A DNA stretch of 64,000 nt from a candidate division KSB1 bacterium. GTDB taxonomy: Bacteria; Zhuqueibacterota; Zhuqueibacteria; JANLFK01; Oleimicrobiaceae. The position numbers and the translations under genes were made by a program. Where the stretch lies: contig JANLFK010000003.1 in NCBI GenBank assembly GCA_024655945.1, positions 276,916 through 340,915 on the forward strand, given 5' to 3'. The notes beneath the pieces were generated by a model that was given only the letters and a program-made list of their open reading frames with translations, did not search any database and was not told the origin of the DNA. How positions within the stretch are numbered: the first letter of the stretch is position 1; every line of letters begins with the position of its first letter. This document shows positions 36,047-45,900 of this stretch, one piece after another.

Positions 36047-37063
36047 ATGGGACTCTTCTCAAGTGACATTGCCATCGACCTCGGCACGGCGAACACGCTG
36101 GTCGCGGTCAAAGGGCGAGGGATAGTGGTCAACGAGCCTTCGGTGGTGGCGGTGCGCAGGGACGACCAGGAGATCGTCGCCTTCGGCGCCGCTGCCAAGG
36201 AAATGGTCGGGCGCACCCCCCGGGAAATTGTCACCGTACGGCCGTTGCGCGATGGGGTGATCGCCGACTTTGAACTGGCCGAGCAGATGATTCGCTACTT
36301 CATCCGCAAGGCGCAGTCCACCCTCTTGTTGCGACCGCGCATGGCCATTTGCGTGCCCTCAGGAGTCACTGAGGTGGAAAGGAGAGCAGTGCGCGACTCG
36401 GCCGAGCAGGCGGGCGCCAGGCAGGTCTTTCTCATCGAGGAACCGATGGCTGCAGCCATCGGTGTCGGCCTGCCGGTCGAGGATGCGGTCGGCAGCATGA
36501 TCATCGACATCGGTGGGGGCACCACCGAAATGGCGGTCATCGCCATGAACGGCATCGTCAGCTCGGTTTCCATCCGCGTTGCCGGCGACGAGATGACCGA
36601 GGCCATCATCCAGTATTACAAGAAGAATTACAACCTGCTGCTCGGGGAAAACACCGCCGAGTACATCAAATGCACCACTGGCTCGGCGGCTCCGTATGAC
36701 GAGCGCGGCACGTTGACCGTCAAGGGGCGCGACCTGGTGAGCGGCATTCCCAAGACGGTCGAGGCCAAAGGACCGGAGGTGCAGGAAGCCCTGGCCGAGG
36801 CGGTGACGCTCATCGTGGAGTCGACCAAGAAGTGCTTGGATCAAACGCCACCCGAACTGGCAGCCGACCTGGTAGACCGCGGCATCATCATCTCCGGAGG
36901 TGGGGCCTTGTTGAAAGGTCTCGATGAACGTCTCCGCCAGGAGACGAATCTGCCGGTTATTGTGGCCGAGGACCCGATGACCTGCGTGGTGCGTGGCACC
37001 AGCAAAATCCTGGAAGACTTGCCCCGCTACGAGAAGGTCCTCAGCCGGGCCAAACGCTATTGA
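36047..37063 (+). CDS. mreB: Rod shape-determining protein MreB
   Basis: This 338-residue bacterial actin has phosphate 1 IDLGTANTLV, phosphate 2 MIIDIGGGTTEMAVI and the adenosine region IIISGGGALLKGLD. MreB polymerises under the membrane and guides the elongation machinery. It heads a mreB-mreC-mreD-mrdA-rodA cluster. The protein begins MGLFSSDIAIDLG, typical of the family. Confidence 0.97.
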   Translation: MGLFSSDIAIDLGTANTLVAVKGRGIVVNEPSVVAVRRDDQEIVAFGAAAKEMVGRTPREIVTVRPLRDGVIADFELAEQMIRYFIRKAQSTLLLRPRMAICVPSGVTEVERRAVRDSAEQAGARQVFLIEEPMAAAIGVGLPVEDAVGSMIIDIGGGTTEMAVIAMNGIVSSVSIRVAGDEMTEAIIQYYKKNYNLLLGENTAEYIKCTTGSAAPYDERGTLTVKGRDLVSGIPKTVEAKGPEVQEALAEAVTLIVESTKKCLDQTPPELAADLVDRGIIISGGGALLKGLDERLRQETNLPVIVAEDPMTCVVRGTSKILEDLPRYEKVLSRAKRY

Positions 37064-37097
37064 CTCTTGTCTCGTTTTCCAAGGCGATTGGAGACTG

Positions 37098-37910
37098 ATG
37101 CGACGTCGTCTGCCCACTCTTCTGCCACCGCGCGAATACACCATCTTGGCGCTGTTGGTGTTTTTGGCCGTGGCCTTGACCACTTCCAGCACGCGCACGT
37201 CCATGGACGGCCCCCGTTTGGCGGTGCTGGCCATCGTAGCCAAGGCCGCACGGCCCGTTGCCGCCTTGGAGCAGTGGGTGGAGCTCGGCAGAGAAAACGC
37301 CGAGTTGCGGCGCATCAACGCCCAGTTGGTGCTGGAGAATGCCGTCCTGGCCGAGGCCAAGGCCGAGAACGAAAGGCTGCGCGCCCTGCTGGCATTCACC
37401 AGTCAGGCCCCGCTCAGCTTTGTGCCAGCGCGGGTGGTCGGCACGTCCACACAGGGCTTTGTCAACTGCGTCATCCTGGACGTGGGCAGTAGCAGGGGGC
37501 TGCGCAAGAACATGCCGGTGGTCTGCGCCGAAGGCCTGGTTGGCAAGCTGTACACTGTTGGCCGCGACCAGTCGTTGGCTCAGTTGCTCACCGACCGGAA
37601 CGCACGTGTGAGCGCGCGCGTGCAGCGAAGCCGGGTGACCGGCATCGTGCGCAGTGTCCATGCCAATCTGTTTCTCTTGGAACAAGTGCCCAAACGGGCT
37701 GACGTGCGCGTGGGGGACGTCGTCGTCACTTCTGGGCTGACGCCCATGTTCCCCCCGGGGTTGAGAATCGGCACAGTCAGCGCTGTGTCCGAGGAGACGC
37801 CTGGCCTCTTCATGACCATCGCCTTGCAGCCTGCTGCCGACTTCAGTCGCCTGGAGGAGCTGCTGGTGGTGCGTGCTCTTGCGGAAGCGAACCGAGCGCT
37901 GCAGCCATGA
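37098..37910 (+). CDS. mreC: Rod shape-determining protein MreC
   Basis: This 270-residue protein has an N-terminal membrane helix (about 15-30), a coiled coil (about 55-100, ENAELRRINAQLVLENAVL and on) and the periplasmic beta-barrel domain with DVGSSRGLRKNMPVV and VGDVVVTSGLTPMFPPGLRIG. MreC links MreB to PBP2 in the elongasome. The ATG at 37098 is chosen; the longer frame reads back into mreB in another phase. It overlaps mreD by 4 bases (ATGA). Confidence 0.95.
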   Translation: MRRRLPTLLPPREYTILALLVFLAVALTTSSTRTSMDGPRLAVLAIVAKAARPVAALEQWVELGRENAELRRINAQLVLENAVLAEAKAENERLRALLAFTSQAPLSFVPARVVGTSTQGFVNCVILDVGSSRGLRKNMPVVCAEGLVGKLYTVGRDQSLAQLLTDRNARVSARVQRSRVTGIVRSVHANLFLLEQVPKRADVRVGDVVVTSGLTPMFPPGLRIGTVSAVSEETPGLFMTIALQPAADFSRLEELLVVRALAEANRALQP

Positions 37911-38413
37911 GGTATCTGTCCTACATCGTGCTTCTGCTGGCAGGCGTGGTAGTGCAGGTAGGGGTGCTCCGTTTCGCCAGTGTCATGGGCGTTGCGCCGG
38001 ACCTGCTTCTGCTGGCGACGGTCGTGGTGGGGCTGCGCAGCGGACAGGTTCCCGGGATGGTCTTCGGTTTTCTTGCCGGCTTGGCAATCGACCTGGTTAC
38101 CGCCACCCTCGTGGGCCCTTCTGCTTTGAGCAAGACGGTCGTGGGCTTCATCGCTGGCCTGTGGCATGGTTACACCGTAAGCTTTAGCAAAAATGCCTCC
38201 CTCCTGGTGCTGTTCGTGTGCGTGTCGATACACGAGCTCCTCATGGCAGCTGTGCAACTGCTCGCGCCCGGGGCCACCTTTGGCTTTGTGCTCCTACGCT
38301 GGACGCTGCCGCGCGCCATCTACAGCTTAGCTTTGGGCCTGCTGGTGTTCCTGCTGCTTCCGCACAAGCTCTGGCGGGCGCGCGCGACACCTCTATTCGG
38401 GGGGCGTGCGTAG
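37907..38413 (+). CDS. mreD: Rod shape-determining protein MreD
   Basis: This 168-residue protein of about five membrane helices is called MreD mainly by position between mreC and mrdA, by length and by topology; the family is poorly conserved in sequence. The VAPDLLLLATVVVGLRSGQ and GFLAGLAIDL segments are typical. It overlaps mreC by 4 bases and is followed immediately by mrdA. Confidence 0.9.
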   Translation: MRYLSYIVLLLAGVVVQVGVLRFASVMGVAPDLLLLATVVVGLRSGQVPGMVFGFLAGLAIDLVTATLVGPSALSKTVVGFIAGLWHGYTVSFSKNASLLVLFVCVSIHELLMAAVQLLAPGATFGFVLLRWTLPRAIYSLALGLLVFLLLPHKLWRARATPLFGGRA

Positions 38414-40228
38414 ATGCAGTCACCAACAATCGAACATAACCGGCTGCTGTTCAAAGTGGGACTCTACGTTGCGTTCGGCGCCATTGCCCTGCGCCTGTTC
38501 CAGCTACAGGTGCTGTCGGCAGAACGCTACACGCGCGAGGCGGAACGCAACCGGATTCGCGCCGTCCCCTTGGAGGCCACCCGCGGCGTGATCTACGACG
38601 TGAACGGCACCGTCCTCGTGGAAAACCGGCCAGCATATTCGGTTTCGGTAATTCCCTACGAGGTGACCGGACACGACTCCGTGCTTACGCTGCTCGGGCA
38701 GATTCTTGGCCTATCACGCGAAGAGCTTGCCACGCGCATCCAACGCAACAAGTGGGGCACGTTCACTCCCACCAAAGTCAGCCACCAGATCGGCGAGTTA
38801 GCTTTAGCCCGCCTGGAGGAACACCGTTTGGACCTTCCAGGGGTCATATTTGAAGTGGAGCCACGGCGTCGCTATCCGCTGGGTCCGCTGGCGCCTCATG
38901 CCTTTGGCTATTTAGGGGAGATTTCTCCCGCAGAATTAACCTCCTTGCGCGATGCCGGCTACGTGATGGGCGACCTGCTCGGCAAGAAGGGGCTGGAAAG
39001 GCAGTATGAACCCCTCTTGCGCGGGCAGAAGGGCTATCTTTACCTGGAAGTGGACACTTTTGGACGCGAGATCCGCACCTTGGACAAGCCTGCTCCCACG
39101 CCGCCGCGTGAGGGTCAGAGCCTTCTCACCGGCCTGGATGCCGACATGCAAGCCCGCTTGGTGGAGGGCATGGCGGGAAGGAAGGGGGGCGCCGTTTTCT
39201 TGAACTGCCGCAACGGGGAGGTGCTTGCCATCGCCAGCTTTCCCTTCTTTGATGTGGAGGCGTTGTCAGGCATGCTCAGCCCCCAGTCCTGGATAGCCGT
39301 GCTCAACGATCCAGACAAGCCCCTGTTCGATCGTGTCATTCAAGGGGCCTTTCCGGCGGGGTCCACATTCAAGCTGGTCATCGCCGCTGCCGCCTTAGAA
39401 AGTCGGGCGCTCACTAAGGACTTTGCCGTGACCTGCAATGGTTTCACCCGCCTGGGCACCCACACCTTCGATTGCTGGAAGAAACAGGGACATGGGCGCT
39501 TGCAAATGATCGAGGCCATCGAGCAGTCCTGCAACGTCTATTTCTACAACGTGGGCCTGCATGTGGACATCGACACCTGGGCGCACTGTGCGAGGAATTT
39601 CGGGTTTGGCCGACCCACCGGGATCGATCTGCCCAATGAGAGCCCTGGCAACCTGCCCGATCGGGCGTTCCTCGATGCCCGCTACGGCAAAGATGCCTGG
39701 AAGCGTGGCATGATGTTGAACTTGGCAGTGGGGCAAGGCGACCTGTTGGTGACACCCCTGCAAATGGCGCAACTGGCCATGGCTATCGCCAACGAAGGCG
39801 TCTACTATCGACCTCACCTGGTGCGAGGGACAGTGGAACCGGCCGATGGCAGCGTCAAGTGGGTAAGCGTTGAGGAACACCGCGTCCAGGGGGTGTCGCC
39901 GGAAACTTACGCAGTCCTCAAGGAGGGCATGTGGCGTGTGGTCCAGGGCGAAAGAGGCACGGGAGCCGCATGCCGCCTGCCCAACGTGCAGGTGGCGGGC
40001 AAAACGGGCACGGCCCAGAATCCGCACGGCGAAGACCACGCGTGGTTCATCGGCTTTGCACCGTTTTCGAGTCCTGAGGTGGCATTCGCCGTCTTTGTGG
40101 AAAACGGTGGCAAAGGCGGCGCGGTTGCCGCCCCAGTGGCCAGGCGGGTGTTGGAGGTCTATTTCCAGAAGCACCCGCCGCAATCACCACCACTTGCCAC
40201 TGCCCGCGCACTGCAGGAGGGCCGGTAG
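38414..40228 (+). CDS. mrdA: Penicillin-binding protein 2 (elongasome transpeptidase)
   Basis: This 604-residue class B PBP crosslinks peptidoglycan during elongation. It has a single N-terminal membrane anchor (about 14-32), a dimerisation/pedestal region, and a transpeptidase domain with Ser317 in STFK (317-320), SCN in EQSCNVYFYN, and KTG at 530-532. The ATG follows the mreD stop directly. Next gene is its SEDS partner rodA. Confidence 0.97.
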   Translation: MQSPTIEHNRLLFKVGLYVAFGAIALRLFQLQVLSAERYTREAERNRIRAVPLEATRGVIYDVNGTVLVENRPAYSVSVIPYEVTGHDSVLTLLGQILGLSREELATRIQRNKWGTFTPTKVSHQIGELALARLEEHRLDLPGVIFEVEPRRRYPLGPLAPHAFGYLGEISPAELTSLRDAGYVMGDLLGKKGLERQYEPLLRGQKGYLYLEVDTFGREIRTLDKPAPTPPREGQSLLTGLDADMQARLVEGMAGRKGGAVFLNCRNGEVLAIASFPFFDVEALSGMLSPQSWIAVLNDPDKPLFDRVIQGAFPAGSTFKLVIAAAALESRALTKDFAVTCNGFTRLGTHTFDCWKKQGHGRLQMIEAIEQSCNVYFYNVGLHVDIDTWAHCARNFGFGRPTGIDLPNESPGNLPDRAFLDARYGKDAWKRGMMLNLAVGQGDLLVTPLQMAQLAMAIANEGVYYRPHLVRGTVEPADGSVKWVSVEEHRVQGVSPETYAVLKEGMWRVVQGERGTGAACRLPNVQVAGKTGTAQNPHGEDHAWFIGFAPFSSPEVAFAVFVENGGKGGAVAAPVARRVLEVYFQKHPPQSPPLATARALQEGR

Positions 40229-40231
40229 CTC

Positions 40232-41437
40232 ATGGTTAGCCGCCTGGACACGCCCATACTCGCCTGCATGATGCTGCTGATGGCCGTCGGCCTGCTTGCC
40301 ATCTACAGCGCCACCGCACACCACGAATCGTCTTTTCTGCGCGGCGGCTTCACCAGGCAGGCGATTTGGGTGGTCAGCGGCCTGGTGGTCGCAGGCATCG
40401 CCACCGTAGTCCCATTTCGCACGATCGAGCGGTTCGCCTACGTCATCTATGGGGCCATTCTGGTCATGCTGGTCGCGGTGTTGTTCGTCGGGCAGGGGGC
40501 GAATGCCCGTTGGTTCGCCCTTGGTCCGGCCCGCCTGCAGCCTGCGGAATTCGCCAAGGTGGGCGTCATCATCGCGCTGGCCCGCTTTCTCACCGGCCGC
40601 CGCACCGATGTCAATAGCGCCAAGGGCATCCTGATTGCGGCAGCGCTCGTGGCGGTGCCGACTCTACTGGTGCTGAAGCAACCAGACCTTGGCACGGCTT
40701 TGGTGTTCTTAGGGGCACTGCTCCCACTTCTCTACTGGGCCGGGGTTAGAGGGTTCACTCTTCTTCTCATCGTGGCACCGGCCGTCACTGCCTTAGCCTC
40801 CTTCAAGTTCATCACTTTCTTCCTGGTGACGCTCGGCCTGGCAACGCTGCTTTACTTCTCCCGGCGGGGTCGCCGCGTGCTTGTTTTCAACCTTCTGCTC
40901 AACCTGGGCGTGGGCATCGTGGCGCCGGTGCTTTACAACAGGCTAGCCCCCTATCAGCAAAATCGCATTCTGGCCTTCCTTGGCCTCAGAACAGACCCGC
41001 ACGGAGTCAGCTACCAGGTCATCCAGTCAAAGGTGGCGATTGGCTCCGGTGGCCTTTTCGGCAAAGGGTTCATGCAAGGTTCCCAGACGCAGCTCCGCTT
41101 TGTTCCTGAGCAGCACACCGACTTTATCTTCTCTGTCATCGGCGAGGAGTTCGGCTTTGTGGGATCGCTCTTCGTGTTGACCCTGTTCTTCTTCTTGCTC
41201 TTTCGCGCTCTGCGCATCGCCGCCACGGCCAGAAACCAGTTCATTAGCCTGGTAGTAGCAGGCGCCGTGACAGTCATTGCGCTCCATGTGATCATCAACA
41301 TCGGGGTGACCTTGGGCATCATGCCGGTTACCGGTTTGCCGTTGCCCTTTGTGAGTTACGGCGGCTCATCCCTCTGGACGTTCGCCATTTTGGTAGGCCT
41401 CATGTGGAACGGCTCGCTACATCGTCTGGACTATTAA
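40232..41437 (+). CDS. rodA: SEDS peptidoglycan polymerase RodA
   Basis: This 401-residue polytopic protein has about ten membrane helices and the SEDS features KQPDLGTALV, FVPEQHTDFIFSVIGEEFGFVG and the terminal GLPLPFVSYGGSSL. RodA polymerises glycan strands with PBP2. It lies 3 bases after mrdA; the cluster mreBCD-mrdA-rodA is complete. Confidence 0.97.
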   Translation: MVSRLDTPILACMMLLMAVGLLAIYSATAHHESSFLRGGFTRQAIWVVSGLVVAGIATVVPFRTIERFAYVIYGAILVMLVAVLFVGQGANARWFALGPARLQPAEFAKVGVIIALARFLTGRRTDVNSAKGILIAAALVAVPTLLVLKQPDLGTALVFLGALLPLLYWAGVRGFTLLLIVAPAVTALASFKFITFFLVTLGLATLLYFSRRGRRVLVFNLLLNLGVGIVAPVLYNRLAPYQQNRILAFLGLRTDPHGVSYQVIQSKVAIGSGGLFGKGFMQGSQTQLRFVPEQHTDFIFSVIGEEFGFVGSLFVLTLFFFLLFRALRIAATARNQFISLVVAGAVTVIALHVIINIGVTLGIMPVTGLPLPFVSYGGSSLWTFAILVGLMWNGSLHRLDY

Positions 41438-41455
41438 CCAAGCAAGGAGTCAACC

Positions 41456-42268
41456 GTGCATCCAGTTCTCTTCAAACTCGGCCCCTTGGAGATTCATTCG
41501 TACGGCCTCATGCTGGCCGTCTCGTTTGTGCTGGGCATTCTGCTGGCCGCCCGGCGTGCCAAGCAAGTGGGCATCGACCCCAATCGGATTATGGACCTCG
41601 GCGTGTTGGTCGCGGTGAGCGCCATTGTCGGTGCGCGGCTGTTCTATGTGGCCTTCCACCTGGACGAGTTCCGTGGCCACTGGACCGACACGTTCAACCC
41701 GTTTCAGAGCAGCGGGCAGGTGGGCATCGGCGGTCTCACCCTCTTAGGCGGGGTGATCCTTGCCATCATTACCAGCTACATCTACCTGCGGCTGAAAAAC
41801 CTCTCCTTCCTCCGCGTTGCCGACGTTGTGGCGCCGTCCCTGGGATTGGGGATTTTCCTCACGCGCGTCGGTTGCTTTCTCAACGGCTGCTGTTTCGGCG
41901 TGCCCTCTCACCTGCCATGGGCAGTGAGCTTCCCCTACGGTGGTCCGGCGCACTACCACTATGGCGCCGTGCCGATCCACCCCACGCAACTTTACTCTTC
42001 GCTCGGCGGGCTCGTCATGTTCGGCGCCTTGCTGGCGCTGGATCGCCGTCGCCGGTTCGACGGGTATCTGTTCTACTTTTTCCTTGTCTTCTATGGCATC
42101 GGGCGGTTTCTCGTGGACTTTGTCCGATACTACGAGCCGAGCATGGTCCTTGTGCGCCTCGGCTCCGTGGCCATCTCCATGAACCAGGGCATCAGCCTAT
42201 TGATGCTGGCTGCGGGGATCGCGGGGTTGGTCCAGGGGCACAAGAGACTTCAGGCTGAAGCCGCGTAA
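41456..42268 (+). CDS. lgt: Prolipoprotein diacylglyceryl transferase
   Basis: This 270-residue integral membrane enzyme attaches diacylglycerol to the lipobox cysteine of lipoproteins. It has seven hydrophobic helices, the Lgt signature GIFLTRVGCFLNGCCFG with its essential Arg, and the PIHPTQLYSS segment. The GTG start follows AAGGAG. It is the last gene of this run and is followed by a long intergenic region. Confidence 0.96.
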   Translation: MHPVLFKLGPLEIHSYGLMLAVSFVLGILLAARRAKQVGIDPNRIMDLGVLVAVSAIVGARLFYVAFHLDEFRGHWTDTFNPFQSSGQVGIGGLTLLGGVILAIITSYIYLRLKNLSFLRVADVVAPSLGLGIFLTRVGCFLNGCCFGVPSHLPWAVSFPYGGPAHYHYGAVPIHPTQLYSSLGGLVMFGALLALDRRRRFDGYLFYFFLVFYGIGRFLVDFVRYYEPSMVLVRLGSVAISMNQGISLLMLAAGIAGLVQGHKRLQAEAA

Positions 42269-42958
42269 AAGCGCGAATCAGAACACTCTCTGAAAGGACT
42301 CCGTGCAAAAAACCGGTGTCCTGGGCTTACGGGGAGGTTTCTGGCCTCCTCGCCCGGGTAGGTGCCAAGAGTCCACGGGCCAGGCAGGGAGCCCGGGCGC
42401 GCTAGATTGCCACGGGGTGGCAGGTCCTTGCCCTCCGTGCCGGTGAGTGGCACGGGGCGTTTATGGTCGCTGGTGCGTGTCCAGACTGCAAGGCTGCCCC
42501 AAAGAGGGAGCAGTTGCCGGCGGAGCAGGATGGGACCTGCCCCGCGCCGGCGCGAGATCGATCGGCGCACTGGCGGCGAGGCACGGATGTTCCTTCGGCT
42601 TAGCGACCCCGGCGGCACCACCTCGCAGACGCCTGCCGTCCTTTTCCCCTGGTCTGCGCTGAACAACAAACGTCTCCGTGGCTCGAGTGGGTTGTGTCCG
42701 CGCGCAATCCACCCCTGGTGCCTTCCGGTCTCGTGCTCATGTTGGCCCCTTGCGCGGAAGCCGCCGAATTACGAATCCGCAACTGCTTCGTCTCTGTCTC
42801 CACCAGTTTTGTAACACGTCCCTTTCCAACGCCCTCCCTGGTGCTCTTGTAAGTCTTTGATTCCACGACCCCTGCTGGCGCCTCAGTTTGCTGGCACGAA
42901 GCTTGTGGGCAGCCGTGTGGGGTTATATTCCATGGAAGGATTGGTGGAGGGTCAAGAC
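42269..42958. other. Long intergenic region with strong hairpins
   Basis: This 690-base gap shows no convincing gene. It holds several perfect or near-perfect inverted repeats in its first third: 42295-42322 (9-base arms with one T-T mismatch), 42330-42352 (8-base stem, one G-T pair), 42408-42422 (TGCCAC, 3-base loop, GTGGCA) and 42435-42455 (CCGTGCC, 7-base loop, GGCACGG), plus a 12-base palindrome at 42543-42554. None has a T-run, so they are not ordinary terminators. A structured RNA is possible. A sigma-54-like promoter candidate lies near the end. Confidence 0.5.
42892..42907 (+). promoter_or_regulatory. Candidate sigma-54-type promoter for the giant repeat protein
   Basis: A full -24 element TGGCACG (42892-42898) is followed after 4 bases by TTGTG (42903-42907), the exact sigma-54 spacing, but the -12 element has GT where GC is nearly invariant. 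It sits 52 bases before the ATG at 42959. A sigma-54 activator gene is present at 6973-8064. A poorer sigma-70 alternative uses TATATT at 42924-42929. Confidence 0.35.
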
Positions 42959-45900
42959 ATGAGAGCAAAAGCTAGGGGCATTGCCAGAGGAGCCCTTTTT
43001 GTGTGGGGGCTCACCCTTGTGGGCAGGCTGGCAGCGGAGTCGATCACCGTGCGCTGGAACCCGAACACCGACGCAGACCTCGCCGGGTACAAGGTGTACT
43101 ATGGCACCACCTCAGGGCGCTACTCCGAAGTGATAGATGTCAACCTCACCACCGTTGCAGTCGTTGACGGGCTGCAGCCGGCCACGCGCTACTACTTTGT
43201 GGTCACCGCTTACGACTCGGCAGGCAACGAGAGCGAGCCATCTGAGGAAGTTTACGCCACTACGCTGGACCAGACACCGCCCACGCTCGTCTCGGCGACA
43301 GTTAGGACTGCGACTGAGCTACTGGTTGCCTTCTCAGAGCCGGTAGCCACACCTTCGGCCGAACAGCTCAGCAACTACAGCATTGATGGCGGCGTGACAG
43401 TCACGAGGGCCACCCTCACCGCTGACCCAAAGGTCGTCCTTCTCACCACTTCTCCACATACAAACGGGCGCAGCTACACACTCACGGTGAGCGGGGTAGC
43501 CGATCGTGCAGCGCCTGCCAACGTGATACGGCCCAACAGCACGCTCCAGTACCGATGCGAATACCAGGACATTACGCCGCCACAGCTTGTAGCCGCCACG
43601 CTCTTGGACGCCACCACGCTGGAGGTCCAGTTCAGCGAGCCGGTGGACAGCACCGCGGCCGGGAACATCGCCAACTATGCCATCAACAATGGCATCCGCA
43701 TTTCTGCCGTGGCACTGAACGCCACAGGAGAGACGGTGACCCTGCACACATCTCCCCATAGCGGGGGCGTGGTCTATGTCCTGACGGTGAACAACATCAT
43801 CGATCGGGCCCCCGCGCCGAATTTCATCGCTCCTAATTCGACTGTGTTCTACACCTATGACCCTGGTGACACGCAGGGTCCGCGCATCCTCACGCTGACC
43901 CTGCCAGAAGCCACGCAGGTCCTCGTCAAGTTTGACGAACCACTGGAGCCGACTTCTGCCCAGGCGCCGGCGAACTATGCCATCAGCAATGGGGTGGTCG
44001 TGCTCTCCGCTGCGCTGGATTCTACCGGCTGCACAGTTAGCCTGACCACCACGCAGCACAGCCCCGGCATCCCCTACGTACTGACGGTCAACAATGTGAC
44101 AGACCGTGCCAGACAGCCGAACCCTATAAGCCCGAATAGCTCTTACGGCTACCTCTTCGATCCGGGGGATATTGAGCCCCCCAGGCTTCTGGCCGCTTCT
44201 TTGCTGGACGCCACGCACCTGCTCATCAGTTTCAACGAGCCGGTGCAACAGCTCAGCGCCGAGCTGCCGTACAACTATGCCAGCAACAACGGCATCGGTG
44301 TGCGCTCCGCACTGCTCCTTGCAGATGGGAGGACGGTGCTCCTGGAAACCTCCCCGCACGTGTCCACGGCCACCTACATCGTCACGGTCAACAACGTGGC
44401 AGATCGGGCCTCGCCGCCCAATGTCATTGCCGCCAACAGTTCTATCACATACGTGTACGCCCCGCAGGACCTCACCGGTCCCACCATTGTCATGGTGACG
44501 GTCCTCAGTGCGACCCAATTGGAGGTCTCTTTCAGCGAACGCGTGGACAGCGCCAGCGCGGAGGAGGCGGGCAACTACACCATTAGCAACGGCGTCACCG
44601 TGCTGGCGGCGCGCCGTACTGCCTCCGGGCATGCGGTGCGTCTGACCACCACCCCGCACGCCACCAACCAGATCTACATCCTCATGGTTAGCAACGTCGC
44701 TGACGTGGCCAATCCCCCGAACGCCATCTTGCCCAACAGTCCCTATTCGTACCTCGTGCAGCCCATGGACGACGTGCCGCCCGTGCTGGTATCGGTCACC
44801 GTGGTGGACGAGAGAACGCTGGACGTTCGCTTCAGCGAGGAAGTACAAAGAGAGTCGGCCGAGCGCACAGGTAACTACATCATCAACGATGGCGTCACCG
44901 TAGAGCGGGCACAACTTGACAACTCGGCACGGGTTGTGCGCCTCACCACGTCGCCCCATGAGTTCGGCAAGGTCTACTTGCTGTCCGTGAGCAACGTGAC
45001 CGACTGCGCAACGCCGCCGAACGCCATCGCGCCGAATTCACCGTATGCGTATGCGCTCTCGCCCGGTGACCGTACTCCACCCACCTTGGCGGGGGCGCGA
45101 CTGCTGGATGCGACCACGCTGGAACTCACTTTCAACAAGCCGGTGGAGCAGAGCTCGGCTGAAACGGTGAGCAACTACCAGATCGATAACGGTGTGCAGG
45201 TGCGCAGCGCTACGCTTGACACCAGTGGCCGGGTCGTACGTCTCGAGACGACCCTTCACCAGGTCGGGCGGGTACACGTCCTCTTGGTGAGCAACGTGCG
45301 CGACCGGGCAGTGCCGCCGAACGTCATTGCGCCCAACAGCCCGTTCACCTACGTCTATCGCCCTCCCGATGAGACGCCGCCTACGCTGGTCTTGGTGCGG
45401 GCAGTCAGCCTGACGCAGATAGAGGTGCTCTTCAGCGAGCCGGTGGCCCGCAGGGAAGCGGAAAACCCCTCAAGCTACCGGATCAACAACGGCACCCAGG
45501 TGACGGCGGCAGAACTGGACGTCTCTGGCCAGTTGGTGCGCCTCACGACCACCGCACACACGCCGAACCGGCTGTATGTCCTCGTCGTCAACGGCATCTC
45601 CGATCTTGCCGTGCCTCCGAACACCATTGCCCAGAATTCCTCCTACTCGTACACCTATGAACCGCCCGCAGTGGTGGCGCCGACCATTTCTTCTGCGCGT
45701 CTGCTGGACAGCCAGACGCTGGAGGTGACGTTCACTAAGCAGGTTGACCAGACACAGGCTGAAAAGGTCGAAAACTACTCCATCAGCAACGGCGTGACCG
45801 TGTACAGCGCCATGCTCCAGGGCTTGGGCAATGTGGTTCGTCTGCGCACTTCGCCACATGTGCCCAACACCCTGTACATCCTGCTTGTCAACGGCATCAA

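Noticed and set aside
42250..42669. 139-codon minus-strand frame in the long intergenic region
   Set aside because: It overlaps the lgt end, has no ribosome-binding site or domain, and spans the hairpin cluster.
42876..42891. Second sigma-54-like site (TGGCGCC ... TTTGC)
   Set aside because: The distance between GG and GC is one base too long for sigma-54.
43334..44959. 541-codon minus-strand frame opposite the Ig-like repeats (with a similar one at 46424-47653)
   Set aside because: Periodic antisense of a repetitive gene; no domain, and the sense strand has signal peptide, repeats and sorting domain in order.
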